The notes under the pieces are model-generated. The model made no database searches. It had not been told where the DNA came from and saw nothing but the letters and a program-made list of their open reading frames with translations. From assembly GCA_963678255.2 (NCBI GenBank), contig CAXXTW010000001.1, forward strand, positions 868,001 through 932,000: 64,000 bases of DNA, given 5' to 3'. The position numbers and the translations under genes were made by a program. Source of the DNA: G963678255 sp963678255 (lineage in GTDB: Bacteria; Cloacimonadota; Cloacimonadia; Cloacimonadales; WRIO01). Positions 61,562-64,000 of the stretch are shown piece after piece; position 1 is the first letter of the stretch, and each line of letters begins with the position of its first letter.

Positions 61562-62682
61562 AAAAAATATTATTAATTATAATAATTATTTGCTTTAATT
61601 ATTTATATGGACAAGCACCTGACATTGAACTTTATGAATTTTTATATGGTGACTATTGCTATAATCAATTTACTCCTCATTATTTAACAGATCTAGATAA
61701 TGGATATTGTATTAATTTTGCTAAAATATATGGAATCGGAAGTAATCTTAATATTCAATTTTATGAAGCTGAAAATTGTGTGTCAAATTTATCAAACCCA
61801 GAAATTTATGGACAAACAACAACACTTTTAGAAACAACATTAACTTACTTTGATTATCAAAGATTACCAGAGTGTGAATTTACTGTTTCTCGTGCTACAT
61901 CAGGAGGAGGTACAAACTGTTTTCCAGTTAGATATTCATCAGACCCGGTTTTATTTGAAGTTTTAAATGCTAAAGTTTGTTTCGGATTTGTAGTTCCAGG
62001 AGGTAAATTCGAAAATATTGGTAACAATGTAACTAGACATAGGATTTATAACCAAAACACAACAGTTGGTAACATGTATCTTAGTTGTGTATATATAAAT
62101 GTATCAAGCAATTTTTATCATTATGAACATGATCTTGTGACTCATTCATATAGAGAACAAAAATGGAATGCAGGTTTGGATGATTATGTCATTAATACAA
62201 CAAGTCCGCCGATTTATACATTTTCTTTACAAAAAGTCTTAAAACATGAAATTGGTCATATTTTTGGACTTGGTCATTTACTAACTGCAAATGGAAATAC
62301 AATGAGCCCATTTGTTGAAAATCAGCCACAAGCTGATACTTGGGGTTATAATGACCATGTTTTTTGGGGAAAATTGTACCCTTCAGGGTCTGCAGAAAAT
62401 TTTGATCAAGAAAATATTGAAAAACCTATTACATTTATGACTGTATATCCTAATCCTGTAAAAGAAAAAATTAACATTGTAATAAATAATAAACTGGATA
62501 AAATGTACAAAATATCAATATATAACGTAAAAGGTCAAAAAATAAATGACATAGTAAATAATTCTGAACATATTAGTTTAGACCTTAAAAATAACAACAA
62601 TATATCTTCAGGTATCTATTTCATAAAACTTTATGAAAATAACAAAACCATTTCTACAAAGAAAATAGCAATTATTAAATAG
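61558..62682 (+). CDS. Metzincin-type metalloprotease with T9SS sorting domain
   Basis: A 374-residue secreted protein. Signal peptide (MKKILLIIIIICFNYLYGQA); cysteine-rich N-terminal part; the zinc site HEIGHIFGLGH (~240, HExxHxxGxxH) with the Met-turn NTMSPF beyond it. The last ~75 residues are a T9SS type A domain (VYPNPVKEKINIVI, IYNVKGQKINDI, SGIYFIKL, KKIAIIK). Metzincins of this form include M10 and M43 families; exact family uncertain. It overlaps A2 by 4 bp and is followed after 9 bp by a C25-type peptidase gene. Two secreted proteases in a row suggest a proteolytic unit. Confidence 0.87.
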   Translation: MKKILLIIIIICFNYLYGQAPDIELYEFLYGDYCYNQFTPHYLTDLDNGYCINFAKIYGIGSNLNIQFYEAENCVSNLSNPEIYGQTTTLLETTLTYFDYQRLPECEFTVSRATSGGGTNCFPVRYSSDPVLFEVLNAKVCFGFVVPGGKFENIGNNVTRHRIYNQNTTVGNMYLSCVYINVSSNFYHYEHDLVTHSYREQKWNAGLDDYVINTTSPPIYTFSLQKVLKHEIGHIFGLGHLLTANGNTMSPFVENQPQADTWGYNDHVFWGKLYPSGSAENFDQENIEKPITFMTVYPNPVKEKINIVINNKLDKMYKISIYNVKGQKINDIVNNSEHISLDLKNNNNISSGIYFIKLYENNKTISTKKIAIIK

Positions 62683-62691
62683 GAGAAAATG

Positions 62692-64000
62692 ATGAAAAAG
62701 ATATTCACCACATTCTTATTATTATTTTTATTATTATTATCAAATAATCTTTTTTGTAAAGAAATAATAAATAATAATTCAGAAACTATTTCTTTAAATA
62801 CAATAAAAGTAATTAAAGAAATTCCAGTTACTCTTGTTATAATAACAAATTCAACTCTTTATAATAAGTTTGTAGAGTTTTCAAAAATTAAAAACAGAGA
62901 AGGCATTAAATCAATGGTTGTAACAACAGCGACAACAGGTAGTACTCCTTCATCTATAAGAACTTATTTACATAATTTAAAAATTAGTAATCCTAATCTA
63001 AAATATGTACTAATTGGTGGAGATGCAAGCATTATACCATCGTATATGATTCACAACCCAAACGATTATATTACATGGGATGAATATCCTGATGCATGGG
63101 GATTAAAGTTTCCAACAGATTTTTATTATTCAAATGTATTATCTACATGGACAGATAATTTGCACAATCTTACTTATAATTATGATTTATACGTTGGTCG
63201 AATTCCAGCCAATACTACTACAGAAGTTCAAAATTTTATAACTAAATATATTAATTATAGATATAATACAGATTCAAATTATACAAAAAAGTATAGATTT
63301 ATAAGTAACAATTATTCTCGTATTATAAATTATCCGCTTTGTGATTCTTTTATTATTAACTCAACAAGAAAATTGGACTCATCCATCACAAAGCAAATAA
63401 CATTTGACCAAAACATTACAACCCCAACAGCAGTCACAGTTGGTAATATTTTAAATGAAGGTAATTATAGTTTTTTATTCACATATACGCATGGAGGAGA
63501 TAATAACTCAATGGCTTGTATAAATAACAATGTTGTTTATCCTCCAAATCCTACAACACCTGATTATACATATATGAATTTAACAATTGATTATAATTAT
63601 ACAATTAATGGACATGGTCAAATGCCTGCATCGACATTTAGATATTTACCCAATTATTTGACAAATAGTCAATCAAAACCCTACTTTTTCTGGCTTGGAT
63701 CATGTGGATTATCAAGATTTCAAAAAATGTCAACATCTAACCCAAATACTTATCTTAGTACAGATTGTTATAGTGCTGAATTTATGAATAATAATGATGG
63801 AGCAGTTGCAATTTTAAGTTCTTCTTATTATTCTTATGTAGCAGAGACTTTTGATAAGTTAGGAATATTCTTCAATAATTTACAAAGAGAAAACACAAAA
63901 AGAATTGGTTATTTATTATCATTAAATTATATTAATGATTTTCAATATTTCAATAATCCAAGTCTTAGTAGTCAATTTTATTCATTTTTGTCTCAAATAT
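62692..64000 (+). CDS. Gingipain-like C25 cysteine peptidase, partial (continues past the window)
   Basis: The frame is open to the window's end (~436 codons). AGGAG precedes ATG 62692; the ATG three bases before is less well spaced. Signal peptide MKKIFTTFLLLFLLLLSNNL, then the C25 domain: KYVLIGGDASIIPSY, LYVGRIPANTTTEVQNFITK, catalytic His in FTYTHGGDNN and catalytic Cys in FWLGSCGLSRFQK, and GAVAILSSSYYS. Family C25 peptidases are usually exported by T9SS; the C-terminal sorting domain would be outside this window. It shares a transcript with the metzincin. Confidence 0.85.
   Translation, partial: MKKIFTTFLLLFLLLLSNNLFCKEIINNNSETISLNTIKVIKEIPVTLVIITNSTLYNKFVEFSKIKNREGIKSMVVTTATTGSTPSSIRTYLHNLKISNPNLKYVLIGGDASIIPSYMIHNPNDYITWDEYPDAWGLKFPTDFYYSNVLSTWTDNLHNLTYNYDLYVGRIPANTTTEVQNFITKYINYRYNTDSNYTKKYRFISNNYSRIINYPLCDSFIINSTRKLDSSITKQITFDQNITTPTAVTVGNILNEGNYSFLFTYTHGGDNNSMACINNNVVYPPNPTTPDYTYMNLTIDYNYTINGHGQMPASTFRYLPNYLTNSQSKPYFFWLGSCGLSRFQKMSTSNPNTYLSTDCYSAEFMNNNDGAVAILSSSYYSYVAETFDKLGIFFNNLQRENTKRIGYLLSLNYINDFQYFNNPSLSSQFYSFLSQI

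Overview
The window is AT-rich DNA from a Gram-negative bacterium of the Fibrobacterota-Chlorobiota-Bacteroidota (FCB) type. The best guess is Candidatus Cloacimonadota or a close relative. The grounds are five proteins ending in a type IX secretion (T9SS) type A sorting domain (YPNPF ... IFNIKGQ ... GIYF), a gingipain-like C25 peptidase, a TonB-dependent receptor, kdsB for LPS Kdo, RHS/YD remnants of Bacteroidota style, and at least one promoter module with the Bacteroidota TAnnTTTG element. Taxonomy is inferred from gene content and style, not from a marker search. No tRNA, rRNA or CRISPR array was seen.

Layout. 1-7.9 kb is an accessory zone: small secreted or lipoproteins, a broken RHS gene, a four-helix-bundle protein, a DUF1016/PD-(D/E)XK nuclease gene with a HEPN-like partner, and a decayed duplicate of that nuclease gene. 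7.9-12.7 kb is metabolic: an MFS transporter, a MalY/PatB C-S lyase, dapD and a class I aminotransferase. 12.8-21.35 kb is a corrinoid uptake locus on the minus strand (cobalamin riboswitch, BtuF-like, BtuC-like, then BtuD-like, a TonB receptor and a BtuG/YncE-like propeller with a T9SS tail). It is split by a plus-strand Fe-S assembly operon (Rrf2 regulator, IscS, IscU fused to a DUF59-like domain). 21.8-28.6 kb holds a sigma-like factor, an HNH mini-protein and a pair of T9SS-exported vWA proteins. 29.2-29.6 kb has HU and a 31-residue COX24/AURKAIP1-type ribosomal-like protein. 30-38 kb is an ABC-2 export system followed by an NtrC-type two-component pair. 38.3-39.1 kb is an array of four exact 206-bp repeats.

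39.5-48.3 kb contains MalFG-type permeases, a DMT transporter, an M55 peptidase, kdsB, a CDF transporter, hisS and an acyl-CoA dehydrogenase. 48.3-53.3 kb has another T9SS protein and an operon shaped like the drug-resistance set DrrA-DrrB-DrrC (ABC ATPase, permease, UvrA-like protein).

54-64 kb is a secreted-protein island built by duplication. An 84-bp hairpin repeat array, palindromic repeats and a promoter/leader module recur before separate secreted-protein genes. One gene pair (secreted protein A plus T9SS metzincin B) is present twice, with the first B truncated. A broken IS256-type element abuts one module copy, and the window ends inside a C25 peptidase gene. This island, with its repeated leader (a 29-33 codon ORF plus a 12-bp hairpin), is the least explained part of the window.
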